The notes under the pieces: model-generated
Seen by the model: only the letters and a program-made list of their open reading frames with translations
Database searches by the model: none
Told to the model about the DNA's origin: nothing
Position numbers and translations under genes: made by a program
Assembly: GCF_014295415.1 (NCBI RefSeq)
Contig: NZ_CP052909.1
Span: forward strand, 620,001 to 684,000
Length of the DNA stretch: 64,000 nucleotides
DNA from: Constantimarinum furrinae
GTDB lineage: Bacteria; Bacteroidota; Bacteroidia; Flavobacteriales; Flavobacteriaceae
Direction: 5' to 3'
Shown: positions 17,312-26,177 of the stretch, piece after piece
How the letters are laid out: each line of letters begins with the position of its first letter
Numbering within the stretch: the first letter of the stretch is position 1

Positions 17312-17704
17312 ATGAACGCCGAAATTCAAGCCTATAACGACAACATGGAATTGGAAGATAAAAAGATCTGCAATGCGCTTGCCGTGCAAATTGACCATCT
17401 TTTAGGAGAAGCAGATTCCAAGATATGGCATGCTCATCCGGTATGGTTTTTAGACGAAAATCCCATAGTAGGATACAGCAAGCAAAAGGACGGTATTCGG
17501 TTAATGTTTTGGAGTGGAGCCGATTTCGGGGAAGATGACCTCATAGTAAAAGGTAAAAAATTCAAGGATGCTTCTGTTTTCTACACATCAGTTTCAGAAA
17601 TCGACGAGGGGAAATTAGAACGGTGGCTCAATAAATCCCGGGACATTCAATGGGACTATAAAAATATAGTGAAAAGAAAGGGCAAATTAGAACGGCTCAA
17701 ATAA
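17312..17704 (+). CDS. DUF1801 (YdhG-like) family protein
   Basis: 130 residues from the ATG at 17312. The family pattern I-W-H-A-H-P-V-W-F-L-D-E-N-P-I-V-G-Y and L-M-F-W-S-G-A-D is present; DUF1801 is a small fold of unknown function related to the iron-chaperone frataxin-like group. A longer frame from 17246 would overlap the previous gene by 34 bp and add residues that do not fit the family, so I rejected it. It is the second gene of a possible NTF2/DUF1801/DUF2200 run. Confidence 0.82.
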   Translation: MNAEIQAYNDNMELEDKKICNALAVQIDHLLGEADSKIWHAHPVWFLDENPIVGYSKQKDGIRLMFWSGADFGEDDLIVKGKKFKDASVFYTSVSEIDEGKLERWLNKSRDIQWDYKNIVKRKGKLERLK

Positions 17705-17731
17705 TAAAATAATCCGTAAAATAGAAAGTGT

Positions 17732-18097
17732 ATGAAGGTGACAAGTGAGCATAATGAGCGTATGGCAAAATTGACCTTTGCGTCGGTCTATCCGCATTAC
17801 CTAACCAAGGTTGAAAAGAAAGGAAGAACTAAAGAGGAATTACATCGGGTCATAGAATGGCTAACAGACTATGACGATAAAAAAATTGAGGCACTCATTA
17901 AAGAAAAAGTCACTTTCGAGGAGTTCTTTCGCGATGCAAAGCTACATCCCAATGCCCATCTCATCAAGGGGGTGATCTGCGGATACAGAATTGAAGATAT
18001 CGATAATGCGTTAACCCAACAAGTTCGCTATTTAGATAAGTTGGTGGATGAATTAGCGAAGGGTCGTAAAATGGAGAAGATCTTGCGTGAAGCTTAG
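17732..18097 (+). CDS. DUF2200 family protein
   Basis: 121 residues, full length for the family. The hallmarks F-A-S-V-Y-P-H-Y-L-T-K-V-E-K-K-G-R-T, W-L-T-D-Y-D, H-P-N-A-H-L-I-K-G-V-I-C-G and V-R-Y-L-D-K-L-V-D-E-L-A-K-G are all present. A small cytosolic protein of unknown function, often near other YdhG/MmcQ-type small genes, as here. Same strand as the DUF1801 gene, 27 bp apart, so probably co-transcribed. Confidence 0.92.
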   Translation: MKVTSEHNERMAKLTFASVYPHYLTKVEKKGRTKEELHRVIEWLTDYDDKKIEALIKEKVTFEEFFRDAKLHPNAHLIKGVICGYRIEDIDNALTQQVRYLDKLVDELAKGRKMEKILREA

Positions 18098-18126
18098 TTT
18101 TTCAGGAAAATAAAAACCACATCGGT

Positions 18127-18489
18127 TTATTCCATTGCCGCAAGTTCGGCTTTTAGTTTTTTGGTAAGACCTTCCACCACCAATTCATAAGAATGATCGA
18201 TCAATTCAAGTATAAGTTCATGGGGTACATTAGCGTCGATCACAACCGTATTCCACAACAATTTACTCATATGATAGCCGGGCGTGATGAGTTCGTGATA
18301 CTGTTCGCGTAGTTCTATGGATCGTTCGGGGTCACATTTTAAATTCACTCTGGCCGGGATATGCTCTAGCCCGGTTAGTGCAAACATCTTTCCCATTACT
18401 TTAAAAACCAGTGTTTTTTCATCGAAGGGAAACGATTCGGTCACTCCTTTCTTTGACAAACAATAGTCGCGAAACTGTTCAATATTCAT
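18127..18489 (-). CDS. MmcQ/YjbR family protein
   Basis: 120 residues. The family signature is clear: E-S-F-P-F-D near residue 18, F-K-V-M-G-K-M-F-A-L, the V-N-L-K-C-D-P-E block, P-G-Y-H-M-S-K-L-L-W-N-T-V, and D-H-S-Y-E-L-V near the end. YjbR has a double-wing fold suggested to bind DNA, but this is not firmly tested. The gene lies 1 bp after the transglutaminase gene stop on the same strand, so they are likely co-transcribed. Confidence 0.92.
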   Translation of the reverse strand: MNIEQFRDYCLSKKGVTESFPFDEKTLVFKVMGKMFALTGLEHIPARVNLKCDPERSIELREQYHELITPGYHMSKLLWNTVVIDANVPHELILELIDHSYELVVEGLTKKLKAELAAME

Positions 18490-18490
18490 A

Positions 18491-19432
18491 TTATTTTATT
18501 TTATAACCCAATGCCGGTTTATCGTCAAAATAAATAAGTAGTTGTCGCTGACCGAGTTCCAGTGGCACCTTAAAGGTGGTCATTCCATTTATTTCTTCGG
18601 AAGAAACAACCATTTTTTCAAACCCATATGAATACGAAATTTGAGTCGTTATCGGGATCTTAAGACTAAACATTATATCACCCATAACAGCTTGAGAATC
18701 TATGATTCCCGAAGCCGGTGTTTCTATGGCATCCAAGGGCATTTGGTCAACAAGAATAAGCGGCCAGGCTGCAAAGAGTTCTCTGGAAAGCTGTTCATTT
18801 AACAAAGCATCCTCATATTGTGCCGGATAGTGGTTTTTAATCAGTAATTCCGGTGGAGTTTTATAATAGAAATAGTTGGGTTCCTTTATAAATTTATCCC
18901 GATATTTTCCGGCTCCCCAGGTGGCATCAAAAAGAAATGACCTTCCGTCGATCACGATCACATTCCACATGTGAACCGTTCGAAAAGGACGGCCAATATC
19001 ATCAAAATTTGTTTTAATATCCCCGCGAACCAGATAATTGGGAATCCCCTGCAATTCACACAGTCGCTCCAGCAGCATCGCATAACCTTCACACACCGCA
19101 ACTCCTTTTTGAAGTGTTCTCTCTATGATGGATTTCCGTGTTTTTTCTTCTTTCTGATTGCGCTCTCTGTAATTTTTAAACTTAAAGTTAAACATCTTAT
19201 ACTCATCGGGATCGTAGGCGATATTCTTTATCATCCAGCTGTACATGGCCCTTACTTTGTCGTCATCTGTTTCAAAATCGCGGGAAATAAATCTAGAAAG
19301 ATCTTCAGGAGTATCGAAACGTTCGGGATACAGCTGAATAACGGCATCTACATGTTGATAATCCTGCGCCGTTGCACAGTAGAACACTTGCAAAAACAAT
19401 ACATATAAAAGCAGAGTTGCTGTTTTACTCAT
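18491..19432 (-). CDS. Secreted transglutaminase-like (cysteine peptidase fold) protein
   Basis: 313 residues. A signal peptide ends near A-T-A-Q-D-Y. The transglutaminase-like core has the Cys in G-V-A-V-C-E-G-Y-A, the His in V-H-M-W-N-V and the Asp in L-F-D-A-T-W-G-A-G, a complete catalytic triad. The C-terminal ~90 residues look like a beta-sandwich. Bacterial members are usually periplasmic peptidases or cross-linkers with unknown substrates. It leads the strand toward MmcQ and is preceded by DUF4260 and cyclase genes on the same strand, suggesting a four-gene run from 20539. Confidence 0.88.
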   Translation of the reverse strand: MSKTATLLLYVLFLQVFYCATAQDYQHVDAVIQLYPERFDTPEDLSRFISRDFETDDDKVRAMYSWMIKNIAYDPDEYKMFNFKFKNYRERNQKEEKTRKSIIERTLQKGVAVCEGYAMLLERLCELQGIPNYLVRGDIKTNFDDIGRPFRTVHMWNVIVIDGRSFLFDATWGAGKYRDKFIKEPNYFYYKTPPELLIKNHYPAQYEDALLNEQLSRELFAAWPLILVDQMPLDAIETPASGIIDSQAVMGDIMFSLKIPITTQISYSYGFEKMVVSSEEINGMTTFKVPLELGQRQLLIYFDDKPALGYKIK

Positions 19433-19441
19433 ACGTTCAAA

Positions 19442-19792
19442 TTATTCTCCAATAGTACCTAAGTGGGTATGTTTAAATCCTGTAGGATATTTAAGTCCGT
19501 AGCCAAAGACCCTATCCATTGCCGCATGTGAAAACAAGATTATTCCTGCCAGTATAACGGTGTTAAGAGCCAAAAAATATCCCAAAACCAGCACGGCAAG
19601 GGCGATTGCTTTGTGATGGAGGAGGTTATAGGTGAAGGCACCCATTCTTTTATTTATAAAATACCCTAACATTCCAATATCCGGTGTTAAGAGTAATAGT
19701 GGAAATAACCACCATGCATAGTTGGTTTCAGAAAATAATACGATTCCAAATACGAACATTGCAAGCTCTTCAATCTTTAGAGAGGTTTTCAT
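19442..19792 (-). CDS. DUF4260 small membrane protein
   Basis: 116 residues with three to four hydrophobic helices. The motifs P-D-I-G-M-L-G-Y, Y-N-L-L-H-H-K and H-A-A-M-D-R-V-F-G-Y-G-L-K-Y are the DUF4260 hallmarks; the conserved His and Asp residues at helix ends suggest a metal or hydrolase-like site, but no activity is known. The start follows the stop of the cyclase gene directly, so translation is probably coupled. Confidence 0.85.
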   Translation of the reverse strand: MKTSLKIEELAMFVFGIVLFSETNYAWWLFPLLLLTPDIGMLGYFINKRMGAFTYNLLHHKAIALAVLVLGYFLALNTVILAGIILFSHAAMDRVFGYGLKYPTGFKHTHLGTIGE

Positions 19793-20539
19793 TTATTCAA
19801 TTTTATATAATACAGGTTTACTGGGACTGGCATCGTTGCAAAAAGGTGCGATCTGTAAATTAAGGAGATAGCTCCCGTCCTTAATATGATCGTCCACAAA
19901 AATAAATTCCGTGATGGTGGCGTGCATTCTGGGCGCTTCAGGATAATTCCAAAAGGCCTTGTGTGCCAACAATTGTCCCCCATCCTTTTCACGGTCTACC
20001 GAAGGCAGATCGATTAGAATATGATCGATGCCATTGTCATGTATGAATTTAGCCGCTGCTTCAGAAAGATATGGCCAATTGGTATTATTAAAATTCCGGG
20101 ATCTTTTTTCTTCTCCGTTAGGAAGCGTTCTTATCACTAAAGCTTCAGGGTTCTTCCCATTAAGTGCGGCTGCGATCTGTTTTTCTGAAATTACCCGGTC
20201 TTCATCCTCCATTTCCGGTTCCAGGGTGATCACTTCGGCCAAAAAGAAAAAGCTTTTGAGCGATTCATTTACCGAGTATACTTCCGAAGAAATATGCCCC
20301 ACACATTCGGTATGTGTTCCATGGGCATGCGGATTAAAAATAATGGTGTTAAAATTTACATCGGCGCCAAGACTAACCTTGCCCACCCAATCGCCTATGG
20401 TTACCGGCTCAATAAGTGGTTTTTCCAGATACCATGCCAACGGATTGTCATTGGTATCACTCAACGGAATTGAAATATCCAGAGGTTTGGAGAGATCCAC
20501 CGCTATCGTTTGGTCTTGTATTTTGATTTTAGCACGCAT
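19793..20539 (-). CDS. Cyclase / kynurenine-formamidase-like metal hydrolase
   Basis: 248 residues. The zinc motif H-A-H-G-T-H-T-E-C-V-G-H (about 71-82) is the H-x-G-T-H-x-E/D-x-x-x-H signature of the cyclase family (PF04199 type), which includes bacterial kynurenine formamidase. The D-L-P-S-V-D-R strand near residue 180 also fits. Cytosolic amide or ester hydrolase; the substrate is not set by context since no tryptophan catabolic genes lie nearby. The gene is 15 bp downstream of hemW on the same strand. Confidence 0.88.
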   Translation of the reverse strand: MRAKIKIQDQTIAVDLSKPLDISIPLSDTNDNPLAWYLEKPLIEPVTIGDWVGKVSLGADVNFNTIIFNPHAHGTHTECVGHISSEVYSVNESLKSFFFLAEVITLEPEMEDEDRVISEKQIAAALNGKNPEALVIRTLPNGEEKRSRNFNNTNWPYLSEAAAKFIHDNGIDHILIDLPSVDREKDGGQLLAHKAFWNYPEAPRMHATITEFIFVDDHIKDGSYLLNLQIAPFCNDASPSKPVLYKIE

Positions 20540-20554
20540 TAGTTACAAATTAGC

Positions 20555-21685
20555 TCAGTCTAAATTTACTAAGAATAAATCAGCTGCAATTCCATCAGAA
20601 AAAAACTTTCCTTTTAAGGAAACACTAAGTGTATCATTTTCCAGCTTCAGTTTCCCCGAATTAAGATGTGGTTTGGCCTGTTGAAGCAAATATTCTTTTT
20701 TTTCTATTCCGAAATTAGCCTCGATCTTTTCAAGTGACACCCCCCATTTGGTGCGTAAACCCGTCATAATATATTCGTTAAACTTGTCGGTTTCTGAAAG
20801 TATCTCCCGCTCCAGAGGTAGGATACCCTGTCTAATGGCAGCCAAATACTTGGCGTTATTGCTCACATTCCAGCTACGGGACCTTACATCGAAACTGTGT
20901 GCCGAAGGACCAACACCCAAATAAGGCTTACCCTGCCAATAGGCTGTATTGTTTCTGGCATAATAACCCGGTTTACCAAAATTTGAAAACTCGTAATTCT
21001 CATATCCGGCAGCGGCGGTCATATCGAGCAGTTTATAAAAATGCTGCGCAGCCATTTCTTCATCTACGGGCGCGACAACCCCTTTTCTTATAAATTGTTC
21101 GAGTGCAGTTCGAGGCTCCACGGTAAGTGCATAGCAGGAAAGGTGAGGAACGTTCAAATCAAAAGCCATCTGAAGGTTCTGTACCCATCGGTTAGTATCC
21201 ATGCCGGGTATTCCATAGATCAGGTCGATACTTATATTATCGAAATGCTTACCGGCAAGTAGGATGCATTCCTTCGCTTCGGAAGCGTTGTGCGCGCGAT
21301 TCATGAGGTTGAGATCGACTTCAAAAAAAGATTGTACGCCAATGCTCAACCTGTTGATCCCCGATTTAGCCAGATCTAGGATGCTGTCATTGTTTAAGTC
21401 GTCTGGATTAGCTTCAAGTGTGATCTCTGGGGATTCAGAAACATTGAAGTTTTCAAAGACAGTATTTAAAAGCAGGTCAATTTCATTGGAAGATAATAAA
21501 CTGGGTGTTCCTCCACCAAAGTATATGGTTTCCACCACATCGATCACTTCATCTTTCCGTAGGATGATCTCTTTACAAATTGCCTCAACCAAGGCTTCCT
21601 TGTTCTTTAAGGTCGTAGAAAAATGGAAATCACAGTAATGACAAGCCTGTTTGCAGAAAGGAATATGAATATAGATACCGCTCAA
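20555..21685 (-). CDS. hemW: HemW-like radical SAM protein
   Basis: 376 residues. The N-terminus reads I-Y-I-H-I-P-F-C11-K-Q-A-C15-H-Y-C18-D-F, the C-x3-C-x2-C radical SAM cluster with the phenylalanine that marks the HemN/HemW group. G-G-G-T-P-S (SAM contact) and E-A-N-P follow. The C-terminal HemN domain is present. Its length and the lack of the longer HemN N-terminus point to HemW, a heme chaperone, rather than an oxygen-independent coproporphyrinogen oxidase; annotations often confuse the two. Confidence 0.9.
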   Translation of the reverse strand: MSGIYIHIPFCKQACHYCDFHFSTTLKNKEALVEAICKEIILRKDEVIDVVETIYFGGGTPSLLSSNEIDLLLNTVFENFNVSESPEITLEANPDDLNNDSILDLAKSGINRLSIGVQSFFEVDLNLMNRAHNASEAKECILLAGKHFDNISIDLIYGIPGMDTNRWVQNLQMAFDLNVPHLSCYALTVEPRTALEQFIRKGVVAPVDEEMAAQHFYKLLDMTAAAGYENYEFSNFGKPGYYARNNTAYWQGKPYLGVGPSAHSFDVRSRSWNVSNNAKYLAAIRQGILPLEREILSETDKFNEYIMTGLRTKWGVSLEKIEANFGIEKKEYLLQQAKPHLNSGKLKLENDTLSVSLKGKFFSDGIAADLFLVNLD

Positions 21686-21886
21686 TGAATAGAATAGGAT
21701 TTAGTATTTAGTGTTTGGTCGATGGTTTTTTGGTATGGATCGTTAGACTTTGGTCAGTTTCATACTCCGAAGCTACAGCGCAGAGCATCTATCTTCCTAT
21801 TAAAGAATCTAGATCCAAGACCTAAGGTTTTTCATTTTTTATTATGAATAAAATTAAGTTCACAACTCCATTTTCCAACCTCTCTT

Positions 21887-21942
21887 CTTCCGACTTCCGA
21901 CTTCCGACTTCCGACTTCTGACTTCTGACTTCCGACTTCAAT
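21887..21942. repeat. Heptanucleotide array (8 units)
   Basis: CTTCCGA four times, CTTCTGA twice, CTTCCGA, then CTTCAAT. The array ends 3 bp from the minus-strand stop of ruvC. The rest of the 260-bp gap (21686-21886) shows nothing else I can name. Confidence 0.9.
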
Positions 21943-21945
21943 TAA

Positions 21946-22503
21946 TCACTTATCCACCCTACCTTCATTCTGTTTTACAAAGGCATCCCAGCCCGTATAG
22001 CTCTTCCCGGCGTCGATCTTTCCGGCATTGTAAAAATGACAAACCGCAGCCGCAAGTCCGTCGGTACTATCCAGATTTTTTGGTAATTCCTTTAATTGAA
22101 GTAAGCTCTGAAGCATTTTCGCAACCTGTTCTTTACTCGCATTTCCATTTCCGGTTATAGCCATCTTTATTTTCTTCGGAGAATATTCGGTGATGGGTAT
22201 CTGTCGTGAAAGTCCGGCCGCCATTGCCACACCCTGTGCTCTTCCTAACTTAAGCATCGATTGAACATTCTTCCCAAAGAAAGGTGCTTCTATGGCAATC
22301 TCATCGGGATGATGGTGATCTATTAGCGCTATGGTACGCTCAAAAATATATTTCAACCTAACGTAATGATCATCATATTTAGAAAGTTTTAATTCATTAA
22401 GCTGCATAAAATGCATCTTCTTTCCAACCACTTTTATAAGTCCGAAACCCATGATAGTGGTTCCGGGGTCAATTCCTAAAATGATCTTTTCGTTGATACT
22501 CAT
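21946..22503 (-). CDS. ruvC: RuvC Holliday junction resolvase
   Basis: 185 residues. I-I-L-G-I-D12-P-G-T-T opens the RNase H-like fold with the first catalytic Asp; the second acidic residue is in I-A-I-E-A-P-F-F-G-K-N, and D-S-T-D-G-L-A-A-A-V-C-H (about 143-154) supplies the last two. RuvC cuts Holliday junctions with RuvAB during recombinational repair. It is divergent from the flippase-like gene, with 70 bp between the chosen starts. Confidence 0.95.
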   Translation of the reverse strand: MSINEKIILGIDPGTTIMGFGLIKVVGKKMHFMQLNELKLSKYDDHYVRLKYIFERTIALIDHHHPDEIAIEAPFFGKNVQSMLKLGRAQGVAMAAGLSRQIPITEYSPKKIKMAITGNGNASKEQVAKMLQSLLQLKELPKNLDSTDGLAAAVCHFYNAGKIDAGKSYTGWDAFVKQNEGRVDK

Positions 22504-22573
22504 TATTGTTTGGGATTACTTCGCTATTGCCGAAAACGCACAAAAATGCAAAACTTTTCCTACATTCGTTCTT

Positions 22574-23530
22574 ATGATCTCGCTTTCACACAAAGCTAAA
22601 CAATATCTTACTACAGCCGTAAAAGTATTTATTCTGGCGGTGACCTTTATGTACATTTACCAAAAACTTTCGGGAGATGAAACAATCAATGCTTCCGATT
22701 TCTTTGCTGTAATTCTAAGTAAAAGCCTGATCTCATTCCCTTCTCTGTTCATTATTCTTTTATTAGCATTGGCGAACTGGACCTTCGAAATTCTGAAATG
22801 GAAGACTGTAGCAGCTGTTGTAGAACCTATTTCTCTTAAAACTGCTGCAAAGCAAAGTCTGGCATCCCTTACAGTATCATTGCCTACTCCCAACCGAATT
22901 GGAGACTACGGAGCCAAGGCACTATTTTTTGAAGCCTCACATCGTAAAAAGATTATGACACTCAATTTTTTTTCGAATGGCGCTCAAATGCTAATTACAC
23001 TCATTTTAGGAATTGTTGGTCTTTGCCTGCTAATTTCCCGTTTCGAAATTTCTATTGCGCCTTTTAAACTCTTCCTGTTTTGCTTGGTGATCTTGATCCT
23101 TGGCATTGCAGGGTATTTTTTTAAGGAAAAGGAATTGCTTATTAAAGGGCTGTCAATTTCAAAAGTTACCCGATATATCAAGAATCTCCCTTTGGAAGTA
23201 AAATTAAAAGTAGTCCTGTTCTCTTTCTGCAGATATTTAATTTTCAGTTATATGTTTCTGAAAGTGATGCGATTTTTTGAAGCCGATATCGCTATGTCTC
23301 AAGCCATACCGTTGCTCTTTAGCATGTATCTACTGGTTTCCGTAGTGCCGTCTTTTTTTATTTTCGATGTGATTGTTCGCGGAGGAGTCGCTGTCTGGTT
23401 GTTCTCACTTCTAAACATCCCCGACCTTACCGTGCTTTCGACCGTTATGGTAATGTGGATCCTTAATTTTGCCGTTCCGGCAATTTTAGGCAGTTTTTAC
23501 GTTGTAACCTATAAACCTACTAGTACATGA
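22574..23530 (+). CDS. Flippase-like membrane protein (LPG synthase TM / UPF0104 family)
   Basis: 318 residues from the chosen start with about eight membrane helices. It resembles the membrane part of lysylphosphatidylglycerol synthase (MprF N-terminus) with no aminoacyl-transferase domain: L-A-N-W-T-F-E-I-L-K-W, T-V-S-L-P-T-P-N-R-I-G-D-Y-G near residue 100 and a polar R-G-G-V-A-V-W helix end near residue 280. These are candidate lipid flippases. The frame extends upstream to 22451 but that would overlap the ruvC start on the other strand, so 22574 is preferred. Its TGA overlaps the ATG of the next gene (ATGA). Confidence 0.85.
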   Translation: MISLSHKAKQYLTTAVKVFILAVTFMYIYQKLSGDETINASDFFAVILSKSLISFPSLFIILLLALANWTFEILKWKTVAAVVEPISLKTAAKQSLASLTVSLPTPNRIGDYGAKALFFEASHRKKIMTLNFFSNGAQMLITLILGIVGLCLLISRFEISIAPFKLFLFCLVILILGIAGYFFKEKELLIKGLSISKVTRYIKNLPLEVKLKVVLFSFCRYLIFSYMFLKVMRFFEADIAMSQAIPLLFSMYLLVSVVPSFFIFDVIVRGGVAVWLFSLLNIPDLTVLSTVMVMWILNFAVPAILGSFYVVTYKPTST

Positions 23531-24657
23531 TCATTCTAACAGCCTTATTTCTAGCTGCATATTTGTTGGTAATTATTCCGTTGTGGATAGGAAACGATTC
23601 CCTGCCGGAATATTCCTCGGAAGGAAAAGAACCTGAAATTGCGTTTAGTGTAATCATTCCGTTTAGAAATGAGGCCGAACAATTACCATTTCTTCTGAAA
23701 TCTCTTATAAAATTGGAATATCCTTCCAATCTCTTTGAACTGATCTTCGTAGATGATGATTCTACAGACGACTCTGCAGCCATCATTTCGGAAGCTCTTT
23801 CACACACGAATCTTCAATTCAGCGTCATCGCGAACCAACACAATTCCGGATCGCCGAAGAAAGATGCTATTAGAGCTGCCATAATTGCGTCAACTTCAGA
23901 TTGGATCCTCACAACAGATGCCGATTGTATAGTGCCTCCGCAGTGGTTGTTAGTATATTCCAATTATATTGAAACTACAAACGGGGTTTTGATAGCAGGC
24001 CCGGTTGATTATTTATCGAATAAATCACTCCTCCACAATTTTCAACGTTTGGACGGGTGGAGTCTGCAGCTAACCGCCATGGGTAGTTTCGGACTTGATG
24101 CCCCCTTACTTTGTAACGGAGCAAATCTTGCCTATAAGAAGGAAGCGTTTCAGGCGGTACATGGCTTCACGGGGAACGACCATATTGCGAGTGGAGATGA
24201 CGTTTTTATACTTCAGAAGTTAAAGAAGCAATATCCTGAGAGTATTCAGTATTTAAAATCTGAAGATGCCATAGTATGCACGCGTCCTGAAAATTCCTGG
24301 AGGGACGTGGTTATTCAAAGAATTCGTTGGGCATCCAAGATAGGTGGACAAAAGGAATGGCGCGCAGTAGTGATAGGCATAGTATTATTTACGACAAATG
24401 TCTATCTGTTATTATTACCCGTATTATTTATCATTGCCCCACACAAGTGGCTTGCTTTTCTCTTGTACTTTCTATTAAAATTCATCGTAGATGCACTTTT
24501 TTTGAATAAGGCCTGTAACTTCTTTAAGGGAGAACATCTGGCCGGCGAATTTTTAATGAGTTTTTTAATCTATCCTGTTGTCACTACAGTTGCTGGTATA
24601 GGCAGCTTGTTGGGAAAATACAGTTGGAAGGGAAGAACCTTTAAAAAACAAACCTAA
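23527..24657 (+). CDS. GT2 family membrane glycosyltransferase
   Basis: 376 residues. After one N-terminal helix the GT-A core has F-S-V-I-I-P-F-R-N-E-A, V-D-D-D-S-T-D-D-S, T-T-D-A-D-C (DxD) and the acceptor-side S-G-D-D-V-F and Q-R-I-R-W-A-S-K (Q/RxxRW-like). Three C-terminal helices follow. This layout is that of processive or lipid-linked GT2 enzymes. The ATGA overlap with the flippase-like gene suggests they act together on a glycolipid: one makes it, the other may move it. The acceptor is unknown. Confidence 0.9.
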   Translation: MIILTALFLAAYLLVIIPLWIGNDSLPEYSSEGKEPEIAFSVIIPFRNEAEQLPFLLKSLIKLEYPSNLFELIFVDDDSTDDSAAIISEALSHTNLQFSVIANQHNSGSPKKDAIRAAIIASTSDWILTTDADCIVPPQWLLVYSNYIETTNGVLIAGPVDYLSNKSLLHNFQRLDGWSLQLTAMGSFGLDAPLLCNGANLAYKKEAFQAVHGFTGNDHIASGDDVFILQKLKKQYPESIQYLKSEDAIVCTRPENSWRDVVIQRIRWASKIGGQKEWRAVVIGIVLFTTNVYLLLLPVLFIIAPHKWLAFLLYFLLKFIVDALFLNKACNFFKGEHLAGEFLMSFLIYPVVTTVAGIGSLLGKYSWKGRTFKKQT

Positions 24658-24701
24658 ATTGAATTAATTTTTTACCTTTAACCTAACTAAATCAAGCCCT
24701 T

Positions 24702-25586
24702 ATGAAAACCCTACTTTCATTTTGTGTCTTTGCGCTCCTACTTTTTGTGGCGCCGTTAAACGCTCAAAAGCAATATACCGTGGACGGGCAATCCTATACC
24801 CTTAAAACCGAAGTGGATGGTCCAATTACGCTGTTATGGAATTCCATAGACGGTGAATATCGCTATTTTGTTCAGAAAGGAAGTGCCATCACCGAATTAA
24901 AAAATTCCCGTATGAATGGCCAGTATCAGCAAGAATATAAGGAATCGCTAAAACTCCTCACTGCCGACCAACAGATGAGTACCGACAATGTAAAACTCAC
25001 GCGTGCCGGGTTAAAGAGTTTTGTGAGTGAATACAACAAAAAGGCAGATCCCAATTTTAATAATGAAACTTCCTCCATATTACTAAAAACCAGACTTGGA
25101 GTTTTTGGAGGTATTTCAAATAGTATTTTTACAGAGAATCCAAACAACAGTCTTTTACCTGTAGCTGGTCTCGATCTGGAAGTGATCGATGAAGTCAAAC
25201 TGCGACGTCATTCGGTTGTCGTGCGATTTAAACAAACATTTCAGGCTTCAGATTATAAATATTCGGCTTCCCAGTTTTCATTGAATTACCGCTTTAAATT
25301 CGTAAAGCAGCAAACCTTCGATATTTTCGTAAATACTAAATTTGTTGCCTATACCTACTCCAAAAGAGAAGATTTTGTTGTCATCGACCCTGTTACCAAT
25401 GAAGTTACGCTTGAGAGTAGTTCGGGAGGTGACCTTAGCGCTCCGGCCACTTTTGGCCTGGGTGCCGATATCGCCTTGGGCAACGGCTTTTTAATTCTGA
25501 ATTACAACGATATAGTTGGAATTGGAGTAGATAGCAACGGCGAATTTCCGGTTGATTTCACTGTGGGTTATAAATTTAATTTATAG
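24702..25586 (+). CDS. Predicted outer-membrane beta-barrel-like secreted protein
   Basis: 294 residues. Signal peptide M-K-T-L-L-S-F-C-V-F-A-L-L-L-F to N-A, cut before Q-K-Q-Y. The middle has a helical region (L-K-N-S-R-M to about 115), then alternating polar/hydrophobic strands and a final G-Y-K-F-N-L. The ending on an aromatic plus Leu and the repeated F-x-Y-x-F strands suggest a beta barrel of about eight to ten strands. No family recognised. A TACCTTTA -7-like box is 22 bp upstream of the start. Its stop overlaps the stop of the convergent lipoprotein gene by 3 bp. Confidence 0.72.
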   Translation: MKTLLSFCVFALLLFVAPLNAQKQYTVDGQSYTLKTEVDGPITLLWNSIDGEYRYFVQKGSAITELKNSRMNGQYQQEYKESLKLLTADQQMSTDNVKLTRAGLKSFVSEYNKKADPNFNNETSSILLKTRLGVFGGISNSIFTENPNNSLLPVAGLDLEVIDEVKLRRHSVVVRFKQTFQASDYKYSASQFSLNYRFKFVKQQTFDIFVNTKFVAYTYSKREDFVVIDPVTNEVTLESSSGGDLSAPATFGLGADIALGNGFLILNYNDIVGIGVDSNGEFPVDFTVGYKFNL

Positions 25587-26066
25587 GTCGGTAGTTGCGA
25601 TCACTATAGGCAATCTGAAGGTCGTTCTGACCGGAATTCCGCGTTTATAGGCTGGTGCCAGAGGCTGCAGAGAATCTACACTGGAGTACAGCCAGTTCTC
25701 CAAATCGGGAAATTGATCTATCACAAGAGAGTCAATCGCTATATTAGTTATAAATAATTGAGCGCTTTTGTCAACGGTAAAATCCAATTCTATGGTATCG
25801 TTAAGATCCTGTCTGGCTGTAATATTCCTACGGCTAAGAGTGTGATATAAATGTGCGGTTAGTGTATGCTCGAAGCAGTATTTCTGTTCTGCTTTTTCTG
25901 TCATTTCCTCACAATCGGGAAAGGTGGGGTATTGATCTACATCCTTCCAGTTTATGGCTTTGACCTCTTCTTCATAAAAAGTTTCGGTCGAGATCCTTTC
26001 AGTTTCAAAAAACTGACATGATGTCGCCAGTAACCCCATAAAGACTAAAAAACCGAATTTCTTCAT
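25581..26066 (-). CDS. Lipoprotein with TonB-C-terminal-like domain
   Basis: 161 residues from the chosen start. Signal M-K-K-F-G-F-L-V-F-M-G-L-L-A-T-S-C with a lipidation Cys. The mature part contains Y-P-T-F-P-D-C-E and ends P-V-R-T-T-F-R-L-P-I-V-I-A, parallel to the P-P-T-F-P-D-C and V-I-Y-S-V-P-I-V-F ends of the neighbouring M56 protein, which carries a TonB-like C-terminal domain. A 19-residue longer start at 26123 was rejected because the lipoprotein signal starts at 26066. Function unknown; it could interact with the sensor. Confidence 0.75.
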   Translation of the reverse strand: MKKFGFLVFMGLLATSCQFFETERISTETFYEEEVKAINWKDVDQYPTFPDCEEMTEKAEQKYCFEHTLTAHLYHTLSRRNITARQDLNDTIELDFTVDKSAQLFITNIAIDSLVIDQFPDLENWLYSSVDSLQPLAPAYKRGIPVRTTFRLPIVIATTDL

Positions 26067-26125
26067 TCTAATTAACATACCTGCCGAAAAGTACAAATTT
26101 AAACCGAATGAAACGATTGGCATAC

Positions 26126-26157
26126 AAAAAGCCGAAGTGATTTAAACTTCGGCTTTT
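26126..26157 (-). terminator. Terminator after BlaI-M56 module 2
   Basis: Stem AAAAGCCGAAGT / ACTTCGGCTTTT with a 7-base loop, 21 bp after the M56 stop on the minus strand. The symmetric A and T runs could stop transcription both ways; on the minus strand it separates the M56 gene from the lipoprotein gene. Confidence 0.85.
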
Positions 26158-26177
26158 ACTCTATTGGCGATTCTTGA

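Noticed and set aside
22451-22573. Upstream extension of the flippase-like gene by 41 residues.
   Set aside because: It overlaps the start of ruvC on the other strand and is not needed for the family's first helix.
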